DNA of 64,000 nt. Origin: Annona cherimola. Lineage: Eukaryota; Streptophyta; Magnoliopsida; Magnoliales; Annonaceae. Position 1 is the stretch's first letter. Every line of letters starts with the position of its first letter. The stretch spans positions 4,804,264-4,868,263 of the forward strand of contig CM059972.1 in the NCBI GenBank assembly GCA_030490835.1, in the 5' to 3' direction. This document shows positions 22,463 to 34,941 of the stretch, piece after piece. A program made the translations under genes and the position numbers. A model generated the notes under the pieces. The model did no database searches, was not told the DNA's origin, and saw only the letters and a program-made list of their open reading frames with translations.

Positions 22463-24052
22463 TAGGGGTGTTAATGGTCATGGTCTACCCGTTAACCCGC
22501 TCGTCCAACCCGTTAATAAATGAGTTTGGGTTGGAATTTTTGAATAAATGGGTTATGATCCGCCAACCCGTTCAACCATTTAATTAAATAAACGGATTAG
22601 GGTTGAGGCTTCACAACCCGTCCAACCCGTTCAACCCGTATAACTCATTTAATATAATATATTATAATATATATGTAATATTTATACAGAAATCGATTTT
22701 TTCGGCCAACTCGCCCTTCCCGCTCCCTTATCCCGCCCGTCCTCGTGGACCACGAGCACAAGCCATAGCTAGCAGAGGAATCGCATTCGCCTAAAGCCAG
22801 ATTCCATTTTTGTTTTTAACCAAATCTTGTCCCGCCAGCGCCCCCCATCCAGGCTCCAGCTGACTCCTTCTGCCCCATTTCTTCCGCATCGACAACCAGA
22901 TTGGAGCTCGATCGACGGCAGCCTTTCCTCTATTCTTCATCTTGCTTCCGTCTTTTCGATTTCTATTCTCGTCTCCCTCACCCCTACGTGGCTGATCCAT
23001 CGCTATCCAACATCTGCTAGAGAGGGAGAAAGGGGTTCGCCAATCGCCACTTCGCCTGCAACTGGAAGCACAGACGGGCAGACGGCACAGTATTGCTGCC
23101 TTCCTTCCATTTTTCATTTTCTTCCTTCCATGGCTGTTTACTATTTGTTGGCATAAATTTTGGGCCATCCACTATCTGTCCGGTCTTGCTCCTTGTAGAA
23201 CCACCATCCGCTGCGGAATCAGCACTCTCACACCGGCTGCTCGCAGGAGCTCGCGACGTTTTACCATCAGGGCATGTTGGCTTTGGTCGCTATCCTAGTG
23301 AATTCCAGCTCGTAATGCCACAAATCGATTTGGAGGTCTTCCAAAATCTCCTTTTTTCCCTCTGGAAATTCGTTGTGTGTGCGTGGTTTTTTTTTTTCTT
23401 GAGGCGGTAGGTTGGTCCAGTTAATGGGTTTTAATGGTTATAATAATGACAAACACTTCACGAAAGAATCGAGTAGCAAAGCAACGAATGCTAGTGTTTA
23501 TTCCCATGATGACATTAAGGAGGAAGTCTAGGATCACTATCTGAGTATAGCAGACGCCTCCCGCTGGCTTCAGTGCTCATTCCTTTGTTGAGTGTGGATT
23601 GTTGCTGCAATTTAGCTCCTTAAATTTCGTCTTTCAAAATTGTGAAAGCCGAGAATGAGGGTGATGGGGATTGGTTTGTTGAGGTGTTATTGGAGCGTCA
23701 CTACTTCTTTTATGCATGTAATTTGAGTCCTTGAGATTGGTATTTGATTGGGAAGTTAAGAAATTGCTTTTGTCAAATACGTGAAAGTGGATGCATGTTT
23801 TCAAGCCAAAATAAATTAAATTCAGGTATGTTAGTTTTGAATTATTTAATTTATTTAATTTTACAGATTTTATTGAAAGTTTTTAGCATGAAAATTAGTA
23901 ACAAACACAACCCGTTAACCCGTTTATTAAATGGGTTGTAAATGGGTTAGGATTGAAGTTTATTAAATGAGTTAATAAACGGATTAGGGTTGAGATATAT
24001 TAAATGGGTTAGGATTAGGATTATGCTCCAACCCGATCTGTTAACACTCCTA
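22463..24052. mobile_element. Non-autonomous hAT element, family hAT-B, long copy with perfect 8-bp duplication
   Basis: 1590 bp, from TAGGGGTGTTAATGG to GTTAACACTCCTA, flanked by identical ATCATATC (22455-22462 and 24053-24060). The subterminal zones (22480-22650 and 23900-24040) are dense in AACCCGTT/AACGGGTT words. The central 1 kb (about 22690-23740) is unlike the other family members, is richer in GC and may be captured host DNA. Confidence 0.92.
22690..23740. other. Possible captured host sequence inside hAT-B
   Basis: The segment has pyrimidine-rich, GC-elevated sequence like a plant promoter and 5'UTR, then an ATG at about 23423 opening a short frame (MGFNGYNNDKHF) that stops after about 36 codons. 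Another open stretch with KAENEGDGDWFVEVLLERH lies at about 23645-23700. I do not recognise the donor. It is absent from the 598-bp and 790-bp hAT-B copies. Confidence 0.4.
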
Positions 24053-24131
24053 ATCATATCACATCATTTGACAACTTTTACTCTTAAAAAATTATCGTCA
24101 AAAGTTTTATTCGTTCCCAAATAAACCCTAA

Positions 24132-25756
24132 TATTCTAAAACCTAAAGCAGCGGTGTCGTGACTGTCATCCTCCCGAAGCTTCCAAGAAGCCATCGCAAA
24201 GCTCCCGCCGCTGTCTTCCCGGCGTCCCCGCACACAGCCGTCGCTGTCATCTCCCTCACTTCCTGCATATCGCGGTTGACGCTGCTGCAAGGCTGCCATC
24301 TTGGCTCGCCATAATTCCCGCACCTGCTGAGCTAGGTGTCTAAGATCGAATGTTTTCTTCACTCTTCGGCGTCATCCCTATTTCCGACAACCATTCTTTC
24401 CGATGATAAACATTTCCATTTTCCCTCTTTCTATTTCAAAATTTCCTTTCCTGTTTCTCATTTTTTGTTCGTTTTCTATTTTGGTGAGGAGAGGCTGACT
24501 TCTGGTTCGTATCCTCTGTTTCCGATTTCGGTAACCTTTTTCTGGCAGCGATTGCTAGCAGGGCGAGCGGACATTGCTATGGCATTTGGTAGCTGCCACT
24601 AGGCCCATTACTGGCATACCAGTTTTGATCCGTGGCAAGGTTGGTTCCTAGATTGATGCCGAAATGGATACTGTAATATTGGGACACTGATTACACGACC
24701 AGCTTTCTTTCGGGGAAAGTTTTTGATGCCCATTGCGCCTTTTGTTGGTTAGCCGAAGTTGAACATTTCCAAGTTTCAACTACAAGAATATTCTTGTTAA
24801 TTACACAGTGAAGCGCTCCTGTGAATGAAATGAAACAATGTCGTTTATATGAGTCGTGAGGTAGTGACTGGTGAGGGACTTGCTGCTCCTTTCTATGAAC
24901 CATGATTCTTGTGAAGTTTACTCATAAATATTGATCCATCTTATGCTTTTATTGGACTACACAATAGTTATCCTATTCCAGCATCCATTTCATGTATACC
25001 AGTAGCCAATGTTCCCTGTTGGCTACATGATGCAATTGAGGTTTGCATATAGTGGGTCCCACTAGCAGATGAGCAAAGGAGAAACAAGGGAACTGTCATA
25101 CATTTTCTACTTCAGAATCATCTTAGTATTTCTTGCTTGTTCAACATGCTTGTGAGGTTTTCATAAACATTGAAAGCAAAAAACAATTGGGACTAGAAAA
25201 CTTGATATAGATTACTTAATGAAATGGTAGGTATAGATTACTCAATGAAATGGTAAGTCTTGATTTTAATGTCTAGCCTAGATTTGTTATGAGTCTTAAT
25301 TACAATCTTGATTATCAACCTCTTATTTGCTTTTGTTTCGCATAGTAGAGTTTGATGGTTACTGTGAGGGCGAGCTAACTAAGGTATGGTAATGCTTATT
25401 ATACACACTAATGTTTAGTAATACTAAAGTTGAATAATATTCACGTTTTACTTTGACAAATTAATAATAGGTCGAAGCATATACTATTTAAATTTAGCAT
25501 AGATAAGTCTTTATGCTTGATAGGTTCATAAATTTTTAAAACAATCATACTTAACTCATATTTCGTGCTTGATCCATTGTTCCGAGACCTATTAAAAGAT
25601 TTTAAGGTTCAAACTGAGCTTGTCCCGATTCGGTATAAAAATAAGGGTCAAATAAGCTTTTTAAAAGACAGGATCAGGGTTGGGCACTACCCCCCCCCGA
25701 CATCTAGTTCAACAACGTAGTGGCTACATTTCTACATATTATCAATTCACAAAGGG
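24132..25756. other. Intergenic DNA upstream of PYRD, no supported gene
   Basis: A GC-rich patch at about 24150-24350 and a pyrimidine-rich stretch to 24600 look like an eroded gene 5' end, but no frame gives a recognisable product. Near 25600-25700 is a fragment resembling hAT-A subterminal sequence (GGTTGGGCACTACC with a C run). Confidence 0.4.
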
Positions 25757-26207
25757 TGAATTTTTTGCATTTTAAATCTTCTAACTTTGCTTATTTGCAT
25801 TTTAAACCCTGAAGTTTGATCATTTGTATTTTAAATCTTATAAACTTTAGTTTCTTTATATTTTAAACTTTGATCTATAACAATGTTAAAAATTAATGTT
25901 AATCCATACATGATGATATAAACACCCTTTAGTATTTAAAAAAAGAAATTTTTTTTATGCTTTAAACTTAACTATTAAGCTTTTTTATTTTGTTTTTGGA
26001 GACTCCAACAACATCTTCACCTTTAATACAGATTTGAGTTTTTTTTTTTAAAAAATTGAGGGTATTTATATAATTTTGCATGAATTAATGATAGTTTTTA
26101 ATATTACGATGAGTCAGAATTTAAAATGCAAAGGAATCAAAGTTTAAAATACAAATGGCTAAATTTCAGAATTTAAAGAGGAAATAGGTTTAAAATACAA
26201 AAAACCG
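25757..26207. mobile_element. Foldback element FB-1, compact copy upstream of PYRD
   Basis: The left arm has GCATTTTAAATC, GCATTTTAAACCC and GTATTTTAAATC blocks. The right arm has their complements (GAATTTAAAATGCAAAGG, GTTTAAAATACAAATGGC). The centre retains the GTTAAAAATTAATG / AATTAATGATAG pair seen in the copy at 6341. It ends about 370 bp upstream of the PYRD start codon. Confidence 0.7.
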
Positions 26208-26573
26208 GCAGTGTTAATAAAATTTTTCAATTTACTGCTTAATTATCCCTTCTGCTCATGCCGCAGTTCGTAGAGTGCCGCACCCCAATTCATCTCCCCT
26301 CTCCCATCCTCCATTCTTCATTCTCTCTAATCTGCTCCCAAAAGTAACTCTCGTGCATTTTGCCGCAGGGAAGTAGAAGACAACTCGCCAACTTATCAAG
26401 TGGCCTAGCTGTGAGGCTGGGGGTCTGTTGGTCTAGCTGGTTTTGGATCTCGTTTCTCAGCCGAGCCCTCCCGTTTGGAGATCTCCTCTTACGTGATCCA
26501 AATCCTCGTCCAAAAATACCAAATCCGCTTGAAATTTGCAATACCTCATTTGGGTTTACTTTTAAGCTCCCAA

Positions 26574-29500
26574 ATGCAAATTTCAACTCTTTCTTCCCCA
26601 AATCTTAGACACGATCCTACCTTCTCTTCTTCGCACTATGCATTTTCTTCTTTCACTCCACCCAACAGGCTCTGCAGTTCAAATTCTGGAAATGGGTTCT
26701 CTATTTCACAGAAAATGGTATCTGAATCCTGGCAGAGAAGGGCCGCAAACTCAAATTCTAAAATTGGGTTTTATGGTTCTTACAGAACAGTTTTTGCATC
26801 CAACTTCTTTGCAAGAATTCACTGCAAGTTCAATGCTATTTACTTGGGAGGCTCAGGCGAGTCGGCAAGTGGATTTTGCATTGCTGGCTCTTCCACTTTG
26901 AATTCGGAATCTGGGTTTTGCAGTTGCAATAGAGGTGTGTTTGGATCTCCATCTTTTCGTAAGAATTACATCAATGTGAATGGTTTATGCGCGAATTACT
27001 TTCCTAAAAGGAATGCACATTGCCGTTGTCGTAGTCGATTGTCTAAAAATCCTGTAATTTCGAAAGTTGGCAGCAATTCGAATGGTTTTTATATTAGATG
27101 TTATGATTTTTTGGAAGAAGACACTCCAAAATTTGATTTTGGAAATTGGTTCTGTAGTAGATCAAGGATACCCAAATCTCTTATCATCTGTAGAAATCAA
27201 GGTAGTGGCATCATCTATGAGGAAGGTGGAGAGAGAGAACATAGCTATTATATGAGGAGGTGTGTTGAAATTGCACGTAAAGCCATTGGTTGCACAAGTC
27301 CGAATCCAATGGTGGGCTGCGTGATTGTTAAGGATGGGGCGATTGTGGGTGAAGGCTTTCATCCAAAGGCAGGCCAGCCTCATGCTGAGGTAAAATGCTC
27401 CATCTAGTTATCAACCTTTTTCTAATGGTTTTTATTTGCAATATGTTACTTATGAGCTATGACCAGGTTGCATTTAACTATTTAAGATTCTATAGGCAGT
27501 AGTAAATCATCTTTGTGGCTCATGTCTCACATGTCAAACTTGGAAGAATTGGCCAGTTGTGTGCGACAATGTGCAACAATCGAGACACCAAATGGAATGA
27601 TTTGGTTAACGGATTCTGCACTTAGATTGATTTTTATGAAAACTGGTATCTGAAGGCTTCTATGTAACTAACAACGGAACATTCCTTTATTTCCCTGCAA
27701 CGTGCTACCTTTGTGAACTCTCACTTGCAAGAAATCATTCAGCTGGCTGTAGCTTGTGCATGTAAAATTGTTATTGCTAAAGTATCATCAACCAAGGATG
27801 TAGAAACATGTTTAAGCTTAATATTATCACCTACCAGTAGCATAAAATTTTATTGTCATTCATAGAAAATTATAAAACATACAAAAACATAAAAAAAATG
27901 TGTTTCATATTACCAGCCTGTTCATCTGTTACTGCTAATATTATCCATAATATTGTATATCAATATATATTTGTGTGTGTGTGTGTGATCTAAAATATGA
28001 GGGATGGCTGGAAGACCAGGTGGTACTGTTCAATTCTGATAGGATTCTCAATCCTATCTGGCACACTGGTGGTAGCTGTGGAGATGATGTGGTTGTGGCC
28101 TACTGTGATTGTGCAAGGTGGAGGTTGAATTGGATGGAATTGCTTTGCTGGCAGTAAGCTGACGTGGCAACTGAGAGGGATTGCCTATAAATGGGAATTA
28201 GCTGAGTTCGTTAAGGGTTTTTGAAAGTCATCGCTTAAATCTCTGTTACGTTTTCCCTTTGTATTTTCCTTTCAATTTTCCGTTTCCTGCTTTGAGAGTA
28301 GTTTGAAATTCCTTCAAATCAATAAAATCATTCAGATTTCTCGTGTTCAATCACGAGTCCTAACAAATTCTCTGTCAGTTGATATTATTTCTTCTACATG
28401 AAGAAAAGAAAGTTCTTATTCTTAGTTTCCTATGACTTCTGTTGAAGTTTTTAGGGCTGTCAATGATATCTGCAGGTTTTTGCTCTGAGGGATGCTGGTA
28501 CTTTGGCTGAAAATGCAACAGCTTATGTGAGCTTAGAGCCATGCAACCATTATGGAAGGACTCCTCCTTGCACTGAAGCACTGATTCGAGCAAAGGTAAA
28601 ACATGTGGTTATTGGAATGGTTGACCCAAATCCAATTGTCTCATCAAAGGGAGTGGACCGATTGAGAGAATCAGGAATCGAAGTCACCACAGGAGTTGAA
28701 GAAGAGCTGTGTCGGAAGCTAAATGAGGCATACATCCATCGAATGCTCACAGGAAAGCCGTTTGTTACCTTGAGGTAAACAACGTTAAAAAAAACACTAA
28801 TAATCATGAAAAGGGCCCTTTTGTCCAAATAAACAGAAGAATTCTGATTTGCTGCCTTGATGCGTATGTATGGTTCCCTATCGCAATTGTTTGTCTAGTG
28901 GAGTCCAGTTTGGGATTGGCCATGCTCCAGTTCACCTTGTCCGACAGTCCTAAGATCAGAGGGTTTGGTTTGAAATGAATGTTAGGAGGAGGTTGGGACC
29001 TCTAGTCTGCATACAATGGAAGATCTGTTTTCGTGCTTACAATTGTCTGATGATTAAGTACCCTGTGTTTGACAATGGTTAAGATTTTCTCATTTTAAAT
29101 GCAGCCCGCAAGGTGACACTTCAGATATCTGAAGTCATACCTTAGCTAATTGACTTGAAAGAAAGGATATGCAGAGTGAGAGAACATTTGGGTTCCAGTG
29201 GTCAGTTCTTATGTAATTAGCAGTATATTGAGAATAGAAAGAAGTTGTTACTCTAGCAGAATGAAAAGTAGGCATTCAATTGATTTGAAAATTTGACTTT
29301 GAGCAACATGCAATAGGATATATCACCACAACACAGTCTGACAATTTGGACAATTGTGAACTCTGATTGGTTGTTGCTGTTGGAATTTAGATATTTGCTC
29401 ATGTTCTTTATTTTCATCACACCTGTTTAATGAAGGCTCATCATTTCCCCGTCTGTTAATCACTTAAGGCCTGTTTGGCCTAGCTTCTTTTTGGTAGCAA

Positions 29501-31331
29501 ACGTTTAGCTCACAGCCCGTTTGAAAGCAGTTGGGAATTCTGGCTTCTCGGAAAAGTCATGATTCTGGCTTTTACATGTCAAAAATGTCTCAAACAGGCT
29601 TCAAAAATTTAAGCCAAACATCTCTGCGCACATTTTGAGATGAAGCGGTGCTAAAATTTTTTGTGCAACGGAGGCCAAAGAAGCCTTTAACCATAGTTAA
29701 TGTACCATGGTACATCTAAGTTTGAGCGGAAGTATTTAGATGATTTAGTTTCCGAAATGGTGTGCATAAAAATTTTACGTTCCTGGAAATCAACCATCAC
29801 AGGGTGCGTTTGTTTTTTAAAAAAAATTTTTAAATTAAAACTTTTCATTCTCCACAACTACTCTATTTTTTAATTCTTTTTTCACATTTTTCTATAAAAC
29901 TATCTTACTTTTCAATCATTCCTACACAACTACCAATACTACTAACTTTTCTATTTTAACTTTATTCTCTTTATTATTCATCGTTACTCCTATTATATCA
30001 TATCATTTTCTTTTATTTCAAGAACTTTTACACTAAAAACTTTTCATTGAAAAGTTTTATCACTTCCCAAACATGCTCACAATATGCCAAAGTGCTGATA
30101 CTTCTATGGGGTTATGTTTTGAAGTTATTGTCTCTCTGCTGGAAGTTGGAGCGTGGAACTTGGAAAAAGACTGATAAACAAATAATAAAAGCTGAAATCA
30201 TAAATTAGGAAAGATGTGATTTTGATTAGAAAGTGAGAGTGGGCTTCAACATTGAAAGTTCTTTTAAACTTGGTCCGCACTTTAGTCACTAAACATGGGT
30301 GCATGAAATCTACTTTTCTTAATTGATCCCTGGGTTTCCAGTAAACTGTCTTATAGCATTAGGCCGCAGCAACATAGGATGAAGATGGGAAACCAGATCA
30401 AAAACATGACTAGGGTCTTACATTGTCCTGAAAGTGTCTGCAAGTAATTTCTCATGTGGGCAACAAGTGCATAAATGATAGACAGCAGGTGTAATTCATG
30501 CATGAGACCAGACTGATGGTGCTGCTTCACCAGAAGCACCAGTTGATGTCCCATACATAATGGAAAGAATTAATCTTTAGTTGCATGGTAGTTAGCAAGA
30601 CTTCTTAAATGCTTTAGTGGCCGTAGTGAGCACCCACTGTAGCTGCAGAAAAAGCCTTTGCTTATCTGGTTTATGTTCTCAGTTTTCTCATTATTTGATG
30701 TTGCAGGTATTCAATCTCATTTAGCGGGCAGATTATGAATAAGCTTGGGAAAGGAGCAGAAGAGCCTGGTGGATACTACTCACTGTTACTGCAGGAATAT
30801 GACGGTGTAATCATGTCTAGCACCGTACTGGCTGAGAATTCTACTGTTCCAGCATCCCAAGAAGTGTGTGCTAACCAACCCCTTCAGATTGTACTAGGAA
30901 AGGCCTCAAATTCACTGTTATGTCTGCCTGCTCTGACCATGGAATCCAGCATCCCTACAACAGTCTTTTTAGATGATAAAACAGTCATGGATCCCACGAC
31001 TGATCTGAACTTGCGCCAGTCAGGCATTGAGACCGTGCTTATGGAACGGATGGATCTGAATACAATTGTTGATTTCTGTGGGCGCCGTGGTTTGTGTAGC
31101 ATCTTGTTGGATTTGAGAGGGGGTTTCAATGACTTCAATGAGCTTCTTGAGACTGGCTTCAAGGAAGGGCTGTTGCAGAAGGTTGTGATGGAGGTGTGCC
31201 CAGTTTGGGATGGAAGTGAGGAGAGTTCTTCAGTTCTGGCATTGAAGAGTCTTGAGAGGAAATCGATGAGCTTGAATGGTTTACAATCAAGGATCTCAAA
31301 AGGCAGTGTTGTGGTAGAAGGGTATATTTGA
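26574..31331 (+). CDS. PYRD: PYRD, plastid pyrimidine deaminase of riboflavin synthesis
   Basis: Exons are 26574-27389, 28476-28774 and 30707-31331, giving 579 residues; all borders are GT/AG and the joins keep frame. PYRD deaminates the diamino-pyrimidine intermediate after GTP cyclohydrolase II in the plastid. The deaminase domain begins at about [18 protein letters not shown]. Zinc ligands and catalytic residues are seen as HAE (H270, E272) and [11 protein letters not shown] (C295, C304), with [11 protein letters not shown] before them. The C-terminal half (from about 372, [20 protein letters not shown]) corresponds to the RibD reductase domain, which in plant PYRD is degenerate and inactive. 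The N-terminus is Ser/Thr-rich, like a transit peptide. The stretch before the deaminase is about 215 residues, much longer than in the roughly 426-residue Arabidopsis protein. An in-frame ATG at 26475 is possible, but the 26574 start gives the better transit-peptide composition. Confidence 0.93.
28037..28365 (+). mobile_element. Solo LTR, 329 bp, in PYRD intron 1, with AATTC duplication
   Basis: Begins TGATAGGATTC and ends GAGTCCTAACA; these are inverted relatives matching at 9 of 11 positions. Perfect 5-bp AATTC copies flank it (28032-28036 and 28366-28370). It holds a TATAAAT box at 28186-28192 and an AATAAA at 28321-28326, both in the same direction as PYRD. No retrotransposon coding sequence is nearby. 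The intron sequence just before it has a GT microsatellite (about 27971-27987). Confidence 0.9.
29802..30077 (-). mobile_element. T1 Tourist-like MITE in PYRD intron 2
   Basis: Begins GGGTGCGTTTG and ends CCCAAACATGCTC. The family core is in complement (CTATTATATCATATCATTTTC, CTATTTTAACTTTATTCTC in parts). It lies about 630 bp before exon 3. Confidence 0.8.
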
Positions 31332-32325
31332 ACAGCAGGTGGACAGACGCACAAGAATAAGGTTATGCCGATATGCCATCCATCTGAGATTGGGAAGCGG
31401 ATTGTGGCAAACTGGCAATTGAATTTGGTAATTGGAAAAGCAAGGAGGTATTTATACAAAATCAATAATTATGTGGATTTTGTAAAATTGCAAAAAGATG
31501 GGCAGCAAATGGCAATAGCATTTCTTAGGTTTGATATTCCCCATGTACTATTTATAGAATTTTTGGGGATCTCAGGTGGCCATTTCTTTTTTAGCCGTAG
31601 TAGTTTTTACTCTCTTCTTTTTTCTTTTCTTTTTTTGTTGTTGTTGTAATTTGAGTAGTTGTTATTCTTTTTGAAAATGCTAAAATTGCTGCTAATACAA
31701 TTGGAATTAAGGCTTTGTCATTTCCATCTGTTAAATAGCCTTTCGGAATCAGCATTTGAGAAACTGTGTTACTGCTTATGTTCCTCATCGACTTCCAGAC
31801 CGTTCGACTCTTCCCAGCCCTAGTTCTCTGCACGACGAAGCTCTTAAATGCAAATTTTAAAAGAAAATACAAATAACAACAATATAATGCGGTCATTGAT
31901 CAAGCACGAACTAAACAAGGGTAAAATAAATACGATCAACGGCAAAATATTAAGCAGAGTCACGCCTCTATGAAACCTCAATTTTATGCGACATCTTTTT
32001 TTTTATCAGACGGCATCTTCATTCCTTTTTAAGGTTTGTTCGGCAAATGGTGGAAGTGTCGAAATTTTCTCTACACTTTTTTCTATATATTTTTAAAATT
32101 AATTTAACATTTTAGCGATCTAATTATCTTATTTTTGTTTTTATTTTTATTTTTATTTTTGAATTATTTTCTTACATAATTACTTTATTTGTTCCTTCTT
32201 TATCTTATTATTTCATATATTATTTTTCATACTTTTGAAAAATATTCTCTCCCTCCATTTTTCCCTATTACCCTTATTTTGCTACACTTTGCAAGTTGGC
32301 CTGCTCTTTGGATTTAGAACACCTT
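31332..32325. other. PYRD 3' flank and intergenic DNA
   Basis: The first few hundred bases after the stop should be 3'UTR, but no single polyadenylation signal stands out. From about 32030 the sequence is A/T-rich with simple TTTTTATTTTTA runs. No gene is seen on either strand. Confidence 0.5.
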
Positions 32326-33073
32326 TAGAAATGGCGCCCGAAATTATTTTTTAAAAATTCTGTTCAATCCTATTTTTGTATCGGATTGTACAAGATCAAA
32401 TTTCAATTTTTATATTGGATCACGACAAGGTCAGCTTAACCTTTATTTTTTTTTTAAATAGGTTTTGGGACAAATTTGGAGTTGGTATTAGACCGATTTT
32501 GGGAGAGTGAATCAGATAAACAATGCGAGTCAAATCAGATGATTTTAAGAATTTATATACCTATCAAACATAAAGATATATCTATGCTAAATTTAAATAT
32601 TATGTACTTTAATATTTTACTAATTATTAAAAAACACATCATTCCTAAAATAAAATATGAGAAAAAATAGTATAATTTTATTAAAATATGTTGATATACA
32701 ATTATACGTAAGAGTTATATGTATATATGCAAATTGCTTTCGTTAATTCTTATATTCTTTTTTGGATAAATTGATTCTTCTATTGTTGATATAATTAATT
32801 ATAAAAAATATGGGAATTTCGAAAGAAAGTAATAATAAGATCTAAATATAGACTTATAATTTTTAATAAATTAATATATGTGGGTCGGTTTGGACTCTTC
32901 GAATTGGGACATGGTCGACCTATCTCAAGGTCCTTGACCATATTTTTTGAATTTGGGTAAAAAAATTTTGACTTATCCCTTTACCTAGTTAAAAAAAATG
33001 TTATTTTTACTTGGCCAAAACGAGTTGGGTCAGGAGTGGGTTATGGGTTGACCCGCCTCAATTTTCATCCGTA
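32326..33073. mobile_element. Non-autonomous hAT element, family hAT-A, copy 2 (decayed)
   Basis: The ends are eroded (TAGAAATGGCGCCCG at left, TTTTCATCCGTA at right), but the interior follows the other two copies closely (TTTAAGAATTTATATACC, TAAATTTAAATATTATG, TTGATTCTTCTATTGTTGAT). I see no convincing target duplication, as expected for the oldest copy. Confidence 0.75.
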
Positions 33074-34941
33074 ATTACAACAAAGCAGGTAAGAGTACTA
33101 TTTTTGGGATTTGATAATTTTTAAACAGTTTTTAAAATATTTACTTTTATTAAAAATTGTTAATTTATAAATTAAAATTTACCATTTTTAAAAATGTATA
33201 TATTTATTTTACATTTTAAATACTAGTAATTTATTGAAAATAACTAAAATACTCTTATTTTTAAAAATAAAAATAAATAGTACAAAATTTGAAAAATATT
33301 AAATTTATTTTATATATTTAATATTAATGAATTGATAGTTTTATAAAAAATTTCAAAAAAATAAGGCCTATCCCAAACCATATAAAGATCGAATTTGTAT
33401 TTGAGATGAAAATGTAACGGTGTGTATGAATGAGTGACGTGATATTGAAAATAAGTAAAATTGTATTGAAAATTATAAAAACTATCTTAGAAATTGAAAA
33501 ATTATCTTTAGATATAAATTTAATTCAAGAATTTTATATGATTTGTAACAAGTTTCAAGAAGATAACATTGTTTTGGAAGCGGGTTTACGCAACTATTTT
33601 TTCCGTTTTTTCTACTATGCAGCCATTCATGATACGGATCTCTCGCCAGTTGTATCAATTCATCCAAATTGGATTCTACCCCATCTCACGCGCGCGAATA
33701 CATCGGTTCAATTGAGACGAGGCGACTATGGAAATCATGGAATCCATCATCTTCATATCCTGCGAACGTGACAGCTGCTGAGGTGGCACGCTTCCCTCTC
33801 TTCGACGCATCACCTGATATTTTCATTCCGCGTAAGAACCGCGTCGTGTGGGAGATGCATCCAACGAATACTCTCCTAGAAAATGCCGAGAAAGCTGCTC
33901 CAAAAATCCCACCTCCAACCTACCAAAGAAATCCGTGAAATTCAGCCTCGCTGTCCTTTCGACGCTGCACTTCATCAACGATTCTGATGTTGACTATATT
34001 TTCGGACTATCGAAGACGGTCATCCACCCGCGTATGATCTTGGACGCTCCGGCGGAGCAGCAAGCCGTCATACGGAAGATAAAAGTAGCGCCACCCATGA
34101 ACAAATAACATGCCTACGAACAAAAGCTGACCAGTGACCGTTGCCGTTTGCGAGTGCACTTCTGACATCAGCCAGAGCTGGACACGATGGCAACCCGATT
34201 ACGTCAGCTATCCGGCGAGAGGAACAGCTCAGATGGTGGTACCTTGCCTTTCCCGCCATGGTTGCCCGTCTCAGTTTCATTGGATCTGAAATTAAGGTGG
34301 CTTTTTTTCTTATTCGTGCCTCGCGAGTTCGAAAATGCAGTGTCCTGGTTGCAAGCATGTTTGAAATGAGACCAGCATGTAATCTTTCATTTCTGGTAAA
34401 TACTTTTTTTATCCCTACAAATAATAAATTACTTTTCCAATTTAATGTAAGTTCGTTCAATGACGGTGTGGAGTAGGAACTAGGAAGTGGGAAAGGGAGA
34501 AAAAATTACCATATCATTGTTTTTGTCCATTCGAAACTTGAGATCTCTTGCACGCATTCATATAGTTGTATTAATCGATTGTTCATCCAAACCTTATTTA
34601 TCATTTTTTATATTGTTTATTATAGCAACTTTTCAAACTGAAACTTTTCAATTTAACATTTTTCATTTTCCACATTTACTCTCTTTTTAGTCATTTTTTA
34701 TCTTCCTATAAAACTAACATACTTTTCAAATATTTATGTACCTACAACTATCCATACAAGTAAATTATCTGTTAATGTTGTTCTTTTTACTCATCGTCAT
34801 TACATCTATTATATCATACATTTTTTCTAAATTCAAAAACTTTCCAAATACAACTTCAATATAATTTCTCATGATACAATAGTCATAATACATTTTCATC
34901 CAATTTTCTTAACGTATCCTCTTATGATTCCATAGTACATC
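33074..34941. other. Intergenic DNA with a GC-rich orphan island
   Basis: 33085-33400 is a long A/T-rich imperfect palindrome. From about 33560 to 34400 base composition rises and several open frames of 60-130 codons occur on both strands (for example 33669-33938 plus and 34068-34460 minus), none with a family I recognise. It may be an eroded gene or captured sequence. A partial reverse T1 MITE follows at about 34610-34860. Confidence 0.45.

Larger units (their letters stand above)
22250..24128 (-). mobile_element. T1 Tourist-like MITE interrupted by a hAT-B element
   Basis: The two halves, 22250-22462 and 24053-24128, form a normal T1 MITE in reverse orientation when the hAT-B insertion is set aside. 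The outer flanks carry TAA on both sides (22247-22249 and 24129-24131), as expected for one original MITE. The break is within the CTCTATCATATC word of the MITE core. Confidence 0.9.
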
